Of a DNA stretch of 64,000 nt, positions 16,500 to 24,699 are shown in pieces. The position numbers and the translations under genes were made by a program. This DNA comes from Foetidibacter luteolus. GTDB taxonomy: Bacteria > Bacteroidota > Bacteroidia > Chitinophagales > Chitinophagaceae. Location of the stretch: contig NZ_VVIP01000084.1 in NCBI RefSeq assembly GCF_009650435.1, positions 50,626-114,625 on the forward strand. Reading direction: 5' to 3'. Positions within the stretch are counted from its first letter, which is position 1, and each line of letters opens with the position of its first letter. The notes beneath the pieces are model-generated. The model was not told the origin of the DNA, did not search any database, and saw only the letters and a program-made list of their open reading frames with translations.

Positions 16500-17447
16500 C
16501 TATTTGATTAACTTATAGCAATACCTTTTCAGTTTGCCTTCAAAATCAAACGGAGTTGTGGCTTTGGTAATATCTTTTATTGATGACGCTTTAATGCTTG
16601 TTTCGTCAAGAACAAAGCGGGTAAAGTTGGTGCTGAAGTAAATGATGCCGTTGGAGGTTACCGCTTTTAATACGTCATTCAGTAACTCTGCATGGTCACG
16701 CTGAATGTCAAGGAAATCCTTCATGCGTTTGCTGTTGCTGAAAGTGGGCGGGTCCATGATTACCAAATCGAAACTGGCTGGTTGTAATGTTTTGAGATAC
16801 TGTTTTACATCAGCATGAGTTATATGGTGCCTGCGTTCATCAAAGGCGTTTAGTTTGTAATTGTCCGAAGCCCAGTTAAGATAGGTTTTGGACAAATCAA
16901 CAGAGGTTATTTCCGCGGCTTCCCCAGCCGCGGCGTACACTGAAAAGGAGCCGGTGTAGCAAAACAGGTTGAGGACACGTTTGTTTTTAGCTTCATCCCT
17001 CACCATCTGGCGGGTAATGCGGTGGTCCAGGAACAGGCCGGTATCCAGGTAATCAGTAAGGTTTACCAGGAATTTAAGGCCGCTTTCCTCAACGGTGAAA
17101 AAAACTTTCTCTTCGTCAAGCTTTTCATATTGGTCCTGGGTGCGATGGCTCATTCGTTTGCGTTGGCGCACATACATGTTTGCAACCGACATTTCTAACA
17201 GTCCGCCGATAAGTGCGAGGCAGTTATCCAGCCATTCTTCGTGTTCTTCATCTGTCATGCCATGCCGCCGCAGGTATTCTGCCAGGTAAAGTTTATCTCC
17301 GTAAAGTTCTATGCAAAAGGGAAATTCAGGCAGGTCATGATCGTACACCCGGTAGCAGCTAACCTGTTGCCGCCGGGCCAGTTTGCTTTTGTGCCTGTAC
17401 ACTTTAAGCAGCCTGTTTTGAAACATTTGCAATTTGCCGTTATCCAT
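16500..17447 (-). CDS. Class I SAM-dependent methyltransferase, RlmK-like (23S rRNA)
   Basis: The 315-residue protein matches the C-terminal RlmK half of E. coli RlmKL. It begins MFQNRLLKVYRHKSKLARR with CYRVYDHDLPEF, then has LTDYLDTGLFLDHR, the SAM-binding stretch VLNLFCYTGSFSVYAA, and the catalytic-region motif IMDPPTFSNSKR. RlmK makes m7G2069 in 23S rRNA. Here the RlmL half (THUMP plus m2G2445 domain) is absent, so it is a stand-alone form. The predicted target follows from family resemblance and is not shown by the sequence. Confidence 0.82.
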   Translation of the reverse strand: MDNGKLQMFQNRLLKVYRHKSKLARRQQVSCYRVYDHDLPEFPFCIELYGDKLYLAEYLRRHGMTDEEHEEWLDNCLALIGGLLEMSVANMYVRQRKRMSHRTQDQYEKLDEEKVFFTVEESGLKFLVNLTDYLDTGLFLDHRITRQMVRDEAKNKRVLNLFCYTGSFSVYAAAGEAAEITSVDLSKTYLNWASDNYKLNAFDERRHHITHADVKQYLKTLQPASFDLVIMDPPTFSNSKRMKDFLDIQRDHAELLNDVLKAVTSNGIIYFSTNFTRFVLDETSIKASSIKDITKATTPFDFEGKLKRYCYKLIK

Positions 17448-17559
17448 ACTAATGCCACAACATGCGGTAATAATTAATTAATCAGACCCTGTTTTATACT
17501 TTGGCGAAAATATGTATCTTATAGCTCAATCATTTTTTTTAACTGTAAAAACTCTTATT

Positions 17560-17835
17560 ATGGGCGAAGAAATAAAAAAGGAAGAAAGCTTCCTGGATAA
17601 AGTAAAGGACAAATTATCTGACCTTAAGGAGAAGGCTGAAGATGTATGGGAAAAAGTGGAAGATAAAGCTGAAGAGGTTTGGGACAAGGTAGAGGATAAG
17701 GCAGAAGATATTTGGGATGCCACCAAAGAAAAAGCAGCGGATTTAAAAGAGAAAATTTCTGATAAAATTGATGACCTTACCGGCGATGAGGAAGAAAAAC
17801 CTGCAACGCCTGCCGAAAAGCCGGTAACGCCATAA
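17560..17835 (+). CDS. Small charged amphipathic-repeat protein (LEA-like)
   Basis: From ATG at 17560 the protein has 91 residues. It is made of near-11-residue repeats of the type KAED-VWEKVED-KAEEVWDKVED (residues ~22-60), flanked by KDKLSDLKE and KEKISDKIDDL. The spacing of Lys, Glu, Ala and Trp/Val predicts a long amphipathic helix. No signal peptide is seen. Similar proteins in other bacteria are often called YtxH-like or LEA-like and are linked to stress, but no function can be assigned here. A frame 16 codons longer exists; the ATG at 17560 begins the typical MGEEIKKEE start. A strong terminator follows. Confidence 0.7.
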   Translation: MGEEIKKEESFLDKVKDKLSDLKEKAEDVWEKVEDKAEEVWDKVEDKAEDIWDATKEKAADLKEKISDKIDDLTGDEEEKPATPAEKPVTP

Positions 17836-17853
17836 AACGATTGCATGCTATGC

Positions 17854-17892
17854 AAAAGGCCCTGCAGGTAAACAAACCTGCAGGGCCTTTTA
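17854..17892 (+). terminator. Strong bidirectional terminator
   Basis: AAAAGGCCCTGCAGGT and ACCTGCAGGGCCTTTT form a perfect 16-bp stem around a six-base loop. It lies between two convergent genes and can serve both. Confidence 0.9.
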
Positions 17893-17913
17893 TTATATCC
17901 GTCTCACCACTCA

Positions 17914-19104
17914 CTATTTCAGTTTAGCCAAAGCATCCTTAATTCTTGCCCAGGCTTTTTCAATATTGCCCATGCTGTTGGCAAAGGAAAAACGAACACA
18001 TTTGGGTTCTCCAAATGCATCGCCCATTACAGAGGATACATGCGCCGTGTTTAACAGGTACATGGAGAAATCCGCTGAATTATTAATGGTGTTTTCTCCA
18101 TCGCTTTTGCCATAGTAATAGCTAACATCGGGGAAAATGTAAAAAGCGCCTTCAGGTTCAAAGCATTTTAAACCGGGAATATCTTTTACCAGTTCCAGTG
18201 TTTTTACCCTTCTGCGTGCAAATTCTTCCGTCATGTCGAAAGATGGCTTCAGGTCTGCCGTAAGGGCAACCACGCCAGCCTTTTGCGTAATAGAGCAGGT
18301 GCCGCTGGTAAGCTGGCCCTGTATTTTTTCATTGGCTTTGGCTACCTCTGCATTGGCTGCAATATAGCCCAGGCGCCAGCCCGTCATAGCAAAGCCCTTG
18401 CTTAAACCGTTAATAAGGATAATGCGGTCTTTCAGGTAGTCAAACTGCGCAATGCTCTCATGCTTGCCAACAAAATTGATGTATTCGTAGATCTCGTCGG
18501 ATATGATGTAGATATTGGGGTATTTCTTAAATACTTCAGCCAGTGCCTGCAGTTCTTCTTTGCTGTAAACAGCGCCGGAAGGGTTGCAGGGAGATGAAAA
18601 CAGGAAAAGCTTTGTTTTATCTGTGATGGCTGCTTCCAGTTGTTCGGGCGTTATTTTAAAGCCGCTTTCCAGGCTGGTATGCACTTCTACCACAATACCA
18701 CGGGCTATTTTAACCAGCTCGCTGTAGGTAACCCAGTAGGGGGTAGGTATTATTACTTCTTCGCCTTCATCAACTATGGCCAATATGGCATTGGCCAGGC
18801 TTTGCTTGGCGCCGGTGGAGGCAACTATGTTTTCCGGCTTATAGTCCAGGTTGTTATCGCGTTTAAGTTTTGCACAAACAGCTTCCCTTAAATCCAGGAA
18901 ACCAGGAACGGGTGTGTAGTGGCTCCAGTTGTCGGCGATGGCCTTAACCGCGGCATCTTTAATATGTTGTGGCGTATCGAAGTCTGGCTCGCCAAGGCTA
19001 AGATCAATCACATCAATACCCTTGGCTCGTAATTCGCGGCCCAGTTTGGCCATTTTCAAAGTTTCAGGCTCGCTGAACCTTTGCAGGAGAGAAGATAGTG
19101 ACAT
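17914..19104 (-). CDS. Pyridoxal-phosphate aspartate aminotransferase (class I)
   Basis: The 396-residue protein is a class I/II aminotransferase of the subgroup Ib type (Thermus AspAT-like). The PLP lysine K236 is in INGLSKGFAMTGWRLGY. N174 (SPCNPSG), D203 and Y206 (SDEIYEY) contact the cofactor. It should convert aspartate and 2-oxoglutarate to oxaloacetate and glutamate in the cytoplasm. Prephenate or other amino-acid side activities are known in this subgroup. Length is typical. A -7 box lies upstream and a strong terminator downstream. Confidence 0.9.
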   Translation of the reverse strand: MSLSSLLQRFSEPETLKMAKLGRELRAKGIDVIDLSLGEPDFDTPQHIKDAAVKAIADNWSHYTPVPGFLDLREAVCAKLKRDNNLDYKPENIVASTGAKQSLANAILAIVDEGEEVIIPTPYWVTYSELVKIARGIVVEVHTSLESGFKITPEQLEAAITDKTKLFLFSSPCNPSGAVYSKEELQALAEVFKKYPNIYIISDEIYEYINFVGKHESIAQFDYLKDRIILINGLSKGFAMTGWRLGYIAANAEVAKANEKIQGQLTSGTCSITQKAGVVALTADLKPSFDMTEEFARRRVKTLELVKDIPGLKCFEPEGAFYIFPDVSYYYGKSDGENTINNSADFSMYLLNTAHVSSVMGDAFGEPKCVRFSFANSMGNIEKAWARIKDALAKLK

Positions 19105-19129
19105 AGTGTGTTAAATGTATTTTGGGCAG

Positions 19130-19137
19130 CAAAAGTA
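19130..19137 (-). promoter_or_regulatory. -7 box for the aspartate aminotransferase gene
   Basis: On the minus strand this reads TACTTTTG, a full match to TAnnTTTG, placed about 26 bases before the ATG. I see no convincing -33 box at the right distance. Confidence 0.45.
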
Positions 19138-19321
19138 AGTATAATGGCAATGCAAAGTATGAAGTAGGTATAATGCGAAATGTTTGGTGTACGGTATTAG
19201 ATACAAGAGATAAGTATAAAATGCGGTATGCCGGAGTTAGATGTAAAACAAACATATCGGCTGGCCCAAAGCCAGGCCTGTAGCTAAAGGCATTAAAAAA
19301 AGTACTTGGTAAAAACCTTAC

Positions 19322-21517
19322 TTACTCATATACAACTATCTCCATAACCACGGTTTTCTTTTCTTCGCACTTGCCGCAATTTTTTGTGCGTTCGGTTATT
19401 TTGTAGTTTTTCACATTCCTGAAAATGTGTTTCAGCTTTTGTTCAAGCTTAATTTTTTGTTCCTTGGTAGTGGCAGTAGCGCTGATGCGGGTAATGGCTT
19501 TGGTTAACGCATCAGCAGTAACGTTGTATTGAAGATTATAAGAAGACTTATATTCAGGTGCAAAATACATGTTGGCATTAGATACCCATTGCTGTTTATT
19601 GCCGCCATTCTTATCATCGGTAACCCATGTTACAGGCGCATCATGACTGGTAATGTCATCTGATTCATCTTCCGCCGCATCTCCTTCTTCGCCATTGGGT
19701 ACGTTAAGCTCCAAACTATTGTCGTCATCAGCAATTATTACAGCACCATCAGGTATTGTCACCCTGCCTGTAGATGGGGTGCCTGCAATTGCCGGTGCAG
19801 GCTGCCTTGCGGCGCCGTTGCGCAGCCTTACAACCGGTGAAACTCTTTTAAAACTACTGTTAACAGATACTGCGCCGGCCGGTTGCCTGGGCTGAGGGGC
19901 AGCTTTTGGCGCGGCAGGCAGGGTTTTATCGCTCCATTCGAAGTTCCAGTTCAGGTTTTCAACCTGCTTAAGCGCATCAGCTACAGATTTTTTCATCTTC
20001 TCCCTGTCTTCCTTGCTAACCAATTGCAGCAAACCCAGTTTGGATAATTCAGCTTTGGCTTTCTGTATATCGCCATTCAGCTTCTGCTGGTCAATATCCA
20101 TTTGCAGTTTTGCCATTTCGTTTCTAATGGCAGTGTTGATGGTAAGCGTGTCAATAAGGGTGCTTAGATTTAGTTTGCTTATTTCTGCATTTGCTTTGGC
20201 CAGTTCTTCCTGTAATTCCCTGGCATTTTCTACCTGGCTTAAGTCCACATGGCTTACGGCTTCCATAGCTGCCGGAACCGTGGCTGCCAACGATTCATTG
20301 GCGGCACTGATGCTTTTGGTAACTATTTCGGTGGTATGTTTTGTAAAAGTTTCACTGGCTTTCTTTATTTCTTCGTTCAGCGATTCGTTCAGGAAGAAAG
20401 CAGGGTTAAACAGCGGGTTATCTACCTTAGCAGTGATGGGCTCTGCCACAACAGGTTGAAGTGTATTAGGGCTGGCCGTATTTTCTGCTGTATTCTGCCT
20501 TTTGCCGGCGGGGTTAAACCAGGCTATAGAGGTTAGTATAAAAGTCATAAGCAAAAAGGCGAACAACTGGTGTTTATAGGTAAAAGTCTTCTCTTTTTGG
20601 TTTAGCATGCGGCGTACACGGGAAAGTAAATCGCCTTTGCTGTGGCCCGCTGCATTCATGGCCATACCGGGTCTGGCATTCATGTAGGCCAGTTGCAGCA
20701 AAGCTTCCGCGTACATAGTGGGGTTGTATTGAAATTGCAATACCCAGTCATCGCAGCTATGCTCCCGTTCTTTCTTTATAAACCGGCTTATTAGCTGGCT
20801 AAAGGGGTTAAAGAACAAAGCTATCTCTATAATGCACTGAACAAGGTTGATAAGGTAATCGGCCCTTTTTATATGGGCAAGTTCATGCAGTATCACGGCT
20901 TCAAGTTGTTGCACGGTAAGGTGGTTTACACTGGCAACCGGTATCAATATAACGGGTTTCAAAAAGCCGATGGTAAGGGGGCTTTTTACAATAGTAGAAG
21001 CAAAAATCCGCACTTTCTTCTCAATGCCCAGGTAGTCGCCCATGCGCTGTACAAACACTTTCCACTCTACATCAATTTTTTGCAGGCCTGTTTTCCTTAT
21101 CAGTTGCGTTTGCCTGTAACCGCTAAACCACCTGGAAACCAAAAAGCACAACAGCAACAGGTAAGCCACAGAAAGATAAGGCAGCAACTGTTCCGTTTTA
21201 AGCATGGTAGCCCAAAGCCTGGTGTTAAAGTTAGTAGCTTCAGGTTGTATAAATTGCGGGGCATTGTTTAATGCCAGTTCTTTTATTTCTACCATAGCCG
21301 CGGCACAGGCAGCATAATAATATTGCAGGGTTACAGTAAACCAGGTAAACCCGGCAAACTGTGCCCCAAGTGCTATTTTATACCTTATGTGAGATGTAAA
21401 GGAGAATATACTGTTTAAAAGCACCACCACTATCCACAACAATGCCATTTGCCAAAGGCTGTTAACAATGGCATACCCAAGTGCCTGTAAAAAAGCGGAA
21501 TGGGAAAGCGCCTGCAT
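19322..21517 (-). CDS. BlaR1-like M56 family membrane metallopeptidase
   Basis: The 731-residue protein has about four N-terminal membrane segments. The zinc motif HELAHIKRAD is at 211-220 (H211, E212, H215). A further membrane segment follows near 320-340 (FAFLLMTFILTSIAWF). The remaining ~390 residues are a long polar region with a predicted coiled coil (about 430-530), a Pro/Ala-rich stretch and a C-terminal CGKCEEK motif. BlaR1/MecR1 proteases cleave a BlaI repressor when triggered. This one has no penicillin-binding sensor domain, so its signal is unknown. The blaI-type gene ends six bases upstream, forming the usual pair. Confidence 0.87.
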   Translation of the reverse strand: MQALSHSAFLQALGYAIVNSLWQMALLWIVVVLLNSIFSFTSHIRYKIALGAQFAGFTWFTVTLQYYYAACAAAMVEIKELALNNAPQFIQPEATNFNTRLWATMLKTEQLLPYLSVAYLLLLCFLVSRWFSGYRQTQLIRKTGLQKIDVEWKVFVQRMGDYLGIEKKVRIFASTIVKSPLTIGFLKPVILIPVASVNHLTVQQLEAVILHELAHIKRADYLINLVQCIIEIALFFNPFSQLISRFIKKEREHSCDDWVLQFQYNPTMYAEALLQLAYMNARPGMAMNAAGHSKGDLLSRVRRMLNQKEKTFTYKHQLFAFLLMTFILTSIAWFNPAGKRQNTAENTASPNTLQPVVAEPITAKVDNPLFNPAFFLNESLNEEIKKASETFTKHTTEIVTKSISAANESLAATVPAAMEAVSHVDLSQVENARELQEELAKANAEISKLNLSTLIDTLTINTAIRNEMAKLQMDIDQQKLNGDIQKAKAELSKLGLLQLVSKEDREKMKKSVADALKQVENLNWNFEWSDKTLPAAPKAAPQPRQPAGAVSVNSSFKRVSPVVRLRNGAARQPAPAIAGTPSTGRVTIPDGAVIIADDDNSLELNVPNGEEGDAAEDESDDITSHDAPVTWVTDDKNGGNKQQWVSNANMYFAPEYKSSYNLQYNVTADALTKAITRISATATTKEQKIKLEQKLKHIFRNVKNYKITERTKNCGKCEEKKTVVMEIVVYE

Positions 21518-21523
21518 AAGCGG

Positions 21524-21907
21524 TTATTTGTTTTTCAGGTTATCCAAAAGTTTTTGAATTTCATCCAGTTCCTGCTGGCTGGGGGGGGTGCTGCCAAGGG
21601 CCTGCATAACCAGTTGAGAAGTAGAACCTCCAAAAAGCGATGTAACCATTTTGCCAACCATCTGTTTTTGGGTGCTGTCACGGCTAACCAGGGCTTCGTA
21701 GATATGCGTTTTGCTGCTGTCGTCCCTTGCAACCAGGCCCTTATCATACATTATCTGCATCAGTTTAAGGGTGGTGGTGTAACCGCTGTCTTTATATACA
21801 CTTAATTCTTCGTGTACTTCTCTAACGGTGGCCTTCCCTTTTTCCCATAAAACCTGCAAAATTTCCAGTTCGCTTTCCGTTGGTTTAATATGTTTTGCTG
21901 TGCTCAT
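21524..21907 (-). CDS. BlaI/MecI/CopY-family transcriptional repressor
   Basis: The 127-residue protein has an N-terminal winged helix (PTESELEILQVLWEKGKATV) and the family motif YTTTLKLMQIMYDKGLV. A C-terminal dimerisation part follows, with a cleavage-prone region before it. It probably represses its own operon with the M56 protease gene six bases downstream. A G8 run (C8 on the coding strand, 21581-21588) near the 3' end encodes PPS. A dyad operator lies right at the start codon. Confidence 0.9.
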   Translation of the reverse strand: MSTAKHIKPTESELEILQVLWEKGKATVREVHEELSVYKDSGYTTTLKLMQIMYDKGLVARDDSSKTHIYEALVSRDSTQKQMVGKMVTSLFGGSTSQLVMQALGSTPPSQQELDEIQKLLDNLKNK

Positions 21908-21909
21908 TT

Positions 21910-21934
21910 TACGAATTGTTTCGTATCAAATGTA
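21910..21934 (-). promoter_or_regulatory. Operator dyad and -7 box of the blaI-M56 operon
   Basis: TACGAATTGTTTCGTA (21910-21925) is an inverted repeat with 6-bp arms, ending two bases before the ATG. On the minus strand TACATTTG (21934-21927) is a full -7 box. The dyad therefore covers the transcription start, the expected place for autorepression. A further half-site, ACGAAAG, lies upstream. Confidence 0.7.
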
Positions 21935-22116
21935 GTAAAACTTTCGTAATCTCCTATTACTGAAAAGATTTTCAAAAAAAATTAACTTGAAAGGGGCATG
22001 CCAGGGATGAGCGGAGACCTGTACCAGGCCGTTTTGGTGGTGTTTGGGTTTGTATAGTATGGGCTGCATGCTGTTAGGTTCTTTATTGTTCATTACAGTA
22101 TAAGCTAGAGCAGGAA

Positions 22117-22184
22117 TTTTTATGGGCCCGGCAGGAGGACAAGCATTGGACTGCCGTTGCGTCGCACTCTTGTACGTCCGGTAA
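22117..22184 (-). repeat. Dispersed repeat family A, copy 4 (inverted)
   Basis: On the minus strand it reads CCGGACGTACAAGAGTGCGA, CGCAACGG and CTGCCGGGCCCATAAAA, as in copy 3. It lies between the divergent blaI and SpmA-SpmB genes. Confidence 0.85.
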
Positions 22185-22253
22185 TTCTATTCGCCATGGT
22201 GCATCATGCTTATTGTCGGAAACAGTTTTTTAATCAATTAAAAATTTACCCGC

Positions 22254-22303
22254 TATTTTTGGATGTAACGGCAGTAAGGTGGCTGCCGCTACATCCAAAA
22301 ATA
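22254..22303 (+). promoter_or_regulatory. 50-bp inverted repeat carrying a -7 box, upstream of the SpmA-SpmB gene
   Basis: TATTTTTGGATGTA (22254-22267) pairs perfectly with TACATCCAAAAATA (22290-22303). After one A/C mismatch, CGGCAG pairs with CTGCCG around an eight-base loop. The first eight bases, TATTTTTG, are a full TAnnTTTG box, and the mirrored arm places the same box on the other strand. The ATG follows 16 bases later. It may be a protein-binding site, a divergent promoter pair or an RNA hairpin. Confidence 0.6.
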
Positions 22304-22319
22304 TTCAACACAATAGCGC

Positions 22320-23552
22320 ATGGCATTAAACATTGTTTGGGTTGCATTTTTCCTGGTAGCTTTTGTTATTGCCTGTATTAAGCTTATTTTCTTTCACGAT
22401 ACGGAGATCTTTAAAACCCTGGTGGATGGCATTTTCGATTCTGCAAAATCCTCGGTGATTGATGTGGCTTTTCCGCTGGCGGGTACCATGGTATTCTTCC
22501 TTGGGCTGATGAATATTGCCGAAAAAGCTGGCGCCATTAAACTTTTGGCCCGTTGGCTTAACCCTTTTATGCGCCGCCTGTTTCCCGGTGTACCGGATAA
22601 ACACCCCGCCATGGGGGAGATGGTAATGAACTTTAGCGCCAACATGCTGGGGCTTGACAATGCTGCCACGCCTTTTGGATTAAAAGCGATGCAGAGCCTG
22701 CAAAGCCTTAACCCTGAAAAAGAAACAGCCAGCAATGCACAAATCATGTTCCTGGTGCTGCATACAAGCGGGTTAACTTTAATTCCATTATCTATCATTA
22801 CTTACCGTATTGCTGCTGGTTCAACAGAACCTGCAAGCATTTTTCTGCCCTGCGTGCTGGGCACCATCTGTGCTACATTGGCGTCTATAGTTATAGTGGG
22901 TATCTGGCAAAGAATTAAGTGGGATATGGTGCTTGTAGGCTGGCTGGCTGCATTGCTTGCCTTTGTGTTAAGCATTCTTTGGTTCGTAGGCACTATGTCA
23001 AATGAACAGCGGGAAGTATTCAGTAAAATTTCAGGTAACCTGATATTGTTGGTGATCATTATCGCCATTATTGTTGGCGGCGTGTATAAAAAGGTTTCTG
23101 TGTTTGATGCGTTTATAGATGGCGCAAAGAATGGTTTTGATGTAGTGTTGAAAATCATTCCTTACCTGGTGGGTATGCTGGTGGCGATAAGGGTATTCAG
23201 GGATTGCGGCGCATTGGGTTATATTGAACAGGGCTTAACCTGGCTGATTGGTTTAACCGGTGTAAATACAGACTTTACCCCTACTTTACCTATCGCCATT
23301 ATGCGTCCTTTCAGTGGCAGCGGCGCCCGGGGACTAATGCTGGAAACTTTAAAAACTTATGGGCCGGATAGTTTTGTTGGTAAAACTGCCAGCTCGTTAT
23401 ACGGCTCTACAGATACCACTTTTTATATTCTTGCCTTGTATTTTGGCAGCGTAGGCATTAAAAAGGTACGCTACTCCGTTTGGGCGGGTATGCTGGCGGA
23501 TATCATTGGCGTGATAGCGGCGATTATTATTTGCTACCAGTTTTTCAGGTAG
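22320..23552 (+). CDS. SpmA-SpmB fusion (nucleoside recognition/Gate domain membrane protein)
   Basis: The 410-residue protein has about nine membrane segments and two Gate domains. The N-terminal half is SpmA-like (FPLAGTMVFFLGLMNIAEKA; MGEMVMNFSANMLGLDNAAT). The C-terminal half is SpmB-like (PIAIMRPFSGSGARGLM; SLYGSTDTTFYILALYFGSV). In Bacillus, SpmA and SpmB are separate spore-maturation proteins; fused forms are widespread in Bacteroidota that do not form spores. The transported or sensed molecule is unknown. It stands alone, preceded by a large inverted repeat. Confidence 0.9.
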   Translation: MALNIVWVAFFLVAFVIACIKLIFFHDTEIFKTLVDGIFDSAKSSVIDVAFPLAGTMVFFLGLMNIAEKAGAIKLLARWLNPFMRRLFPGVPDKHPAMGEMVMNFSANMLGLDNAATPFGLKAMQSLQSLNPEKETASNAQIMFLVLHTSGLTLIPLSIITYRIAAGSTEPASIFLPCVLGTICATLASIVIVGIWQRIKWDMVLVGWLAALLAFVLSILWFVGTMSNEQREVFSKISGNLILLVIIIAIIVGGVYKKVSVFDAFIDGAKNGFDVVLKIIPYLVGMLVAIRVFRDCGALGYIEQGLTWLIGLTGVNTDFTPTLPIAIMRPFSGSGARGLMLETLKTYGPDSFVGKTASSLYGSTDTTFYILALYFGSVGIKKVRYSVWAGMLADIIGVIAAIIICYQFFR

Positions 23553-23575
23553 GGAGTATGCTTAGTAAGCTTAAG

Positions 23576-24346
23576 CTACTTTTTCCTGCACAAGAAAATC
23601 AGTTCTACTGGTTTAAGGCCATACCTGAACTGTTCATTGTGACTGAATTTTTTTACATAATCAATTACTTCCACACTAAAACCCGCCGCCTGTAGTCTCG
23701 TTACATAATCGCTGCCATAAAGCCTTACATGGTCATCTTGCCCGAACAATTCCAATCGTTTTTTGGGATCGGTTACTGTAAAGTCTTCAAAAGTTTTTTC
23801 CCGGTTCATATCAATGGGCACATTCAGTATGGCCCAGCCGCCGGGTTTTAGAATGCGGTAAAATTCCTGCATGGCTTTGCTGTCATTGGGTACATGCTCC
23901 AGCACGTGGTTGCACATAACACAGTCAAAGAAGGCATCGCCAAACTGTACATCGGTAACATCCACCTTGTACATGTTGGGTATGTGCCGGTACTTTAAAG
24001 GAAAAAGATCGCCGGGATAGTATTGGATGCCGTTGCTAACGGAGAAGCGTTTGTAAAACTGTTTCTCCGGCGCAATATGCAGCATTTTAAAGCCGGGCAT
24101 TAATAAATCCTGCTGGTCATTAAGATACAGCCATAGTGTGCGTTGGCGCTCCAGCGAATCGCAGTTGATGCACCTGGCATTGGCCCTTTTCTCCAACCCT
24201 GCCGGCAAAAAAGTTACGTAGGATGAGCCGCAACAGGGGCATTGCACGGCCTTACCTTTCATGGCATAGTGCAGAAAACGGCGCTTGATTTTAGCCGGGT
24301 GAAATTTATTTTTTAATGAACTGATGATGCCGGAACTCATAGACAA
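23576..24346 (-). CDS. Class I SAM-dependent methyltransferase with N-terminal zinc-ribbon-like motif
   Basis: The 256-residue protein has two cysteine pairs (CPCC at ~37 and CINC at ~59) that could bind zinc. A methyltransferase domain of the Methyltransf_11 type follows, with LHIAPEKQFYKRF, DVTDVQFGDAFFDCVMCNHV and YRILKPGGWAILNVP. The substrate is unknown. Proteins of this build often lie in cell-surface polysaccharide clusters, but the neighbours here do not show that. It converges on the SpmA-SpmB gene with 23 bases between. Confidence 0.8.
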   Translation of the reverse strand: MSMSSGIISSLKNKFHPAKIKRRFLHYAMKGKAVQCPCCGSSYVTFLPAGLEKRANARCINCDSLERQRTLWLYLNDQQDLLMPGFKMLHIAPEKQFYKRFSVSNGIQYYPGDLFPLKYRHIPNMYKVDVTDVQFGDAFFDCVMCNHVLEHVPNDSKAMQEFYRILKPGGWAILNVPIDMNREKTFEDFTVTDPKKRLELFGQDDHVRLYGSDYVTRLQAAGFSVEVIDYVKKFSHNEQFRYGLKPVELIFLCRKK

Positions 24347-24561
24347 TGCTGGAATATTGGTACCTGATTATAAAGTTGCAAAGTAGCAAGAAAAAAAATG
24401 CCGCTACCTGAAAGTCTGCTTAAAACACACAAGAAAAGGATGGTACAGATGGAGTTGGTATATACACTTGCATATACTGCTCTAATACGGCACTGGTTTA
24501 ACTACCCGGCAGCCAACATTGAACTTTAAACAAAAGAACACTGAACAGTTACAGCCTGCTG

Positions 24562-24648
24562 CCCAATGCTGCATAGCGGACAAAGCGTACAAGTGAGTGA
24601 CACAACGGAAGCCTCATAGTAGCAATACTGTCCGTCCCCATAAAAAAA
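24562..24648 (+). repeat. Dispersed repeat family A, copy 5 (GTGAGTGACAC subtype)
   Basis: It contains GCTGCATAGCGGACAAAGCG, TACAAGTGAGTGACACAACG, GAAGCCTCATAGTAGCAATA and CCCCATAAAAA. The rest of the 24347-24699 gap holds a short AACATTGAACTTTAAACAAA block near 24512, also seen in family C. Confidence 0.8.
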
Positions 24649-24660
24649 ATCTGCTACATT

Positions 24661-24668
24661 TATGTTTG
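24661..24668 (+). promoter_or_regulatory. -7 box for the Gfo/Idh/MocA gene
   Basis: TATGTTTG matches TAnnTTTG and lies 31 bases before the ATG; no clear -33 box was found because a family A repeat abuts it. Confidence 0.45.
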
Positions 24669-24699
24669 TCATATTATCTAACGATTAACTCTACTACTA

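Noticed and set aside
22320..23552. Evidence of sporulation
   Set aside because: SpmA-SpmB fusions are common in non-sporulating Bacteroidota, and no other spore gene is present.
23576..24346. Ubiquinone/menaquinone methyltransferase
   Set aside because: It lacks UbiE motifs and has an N-terminal Cys-pair region; only a general methyltransferase call is supported.
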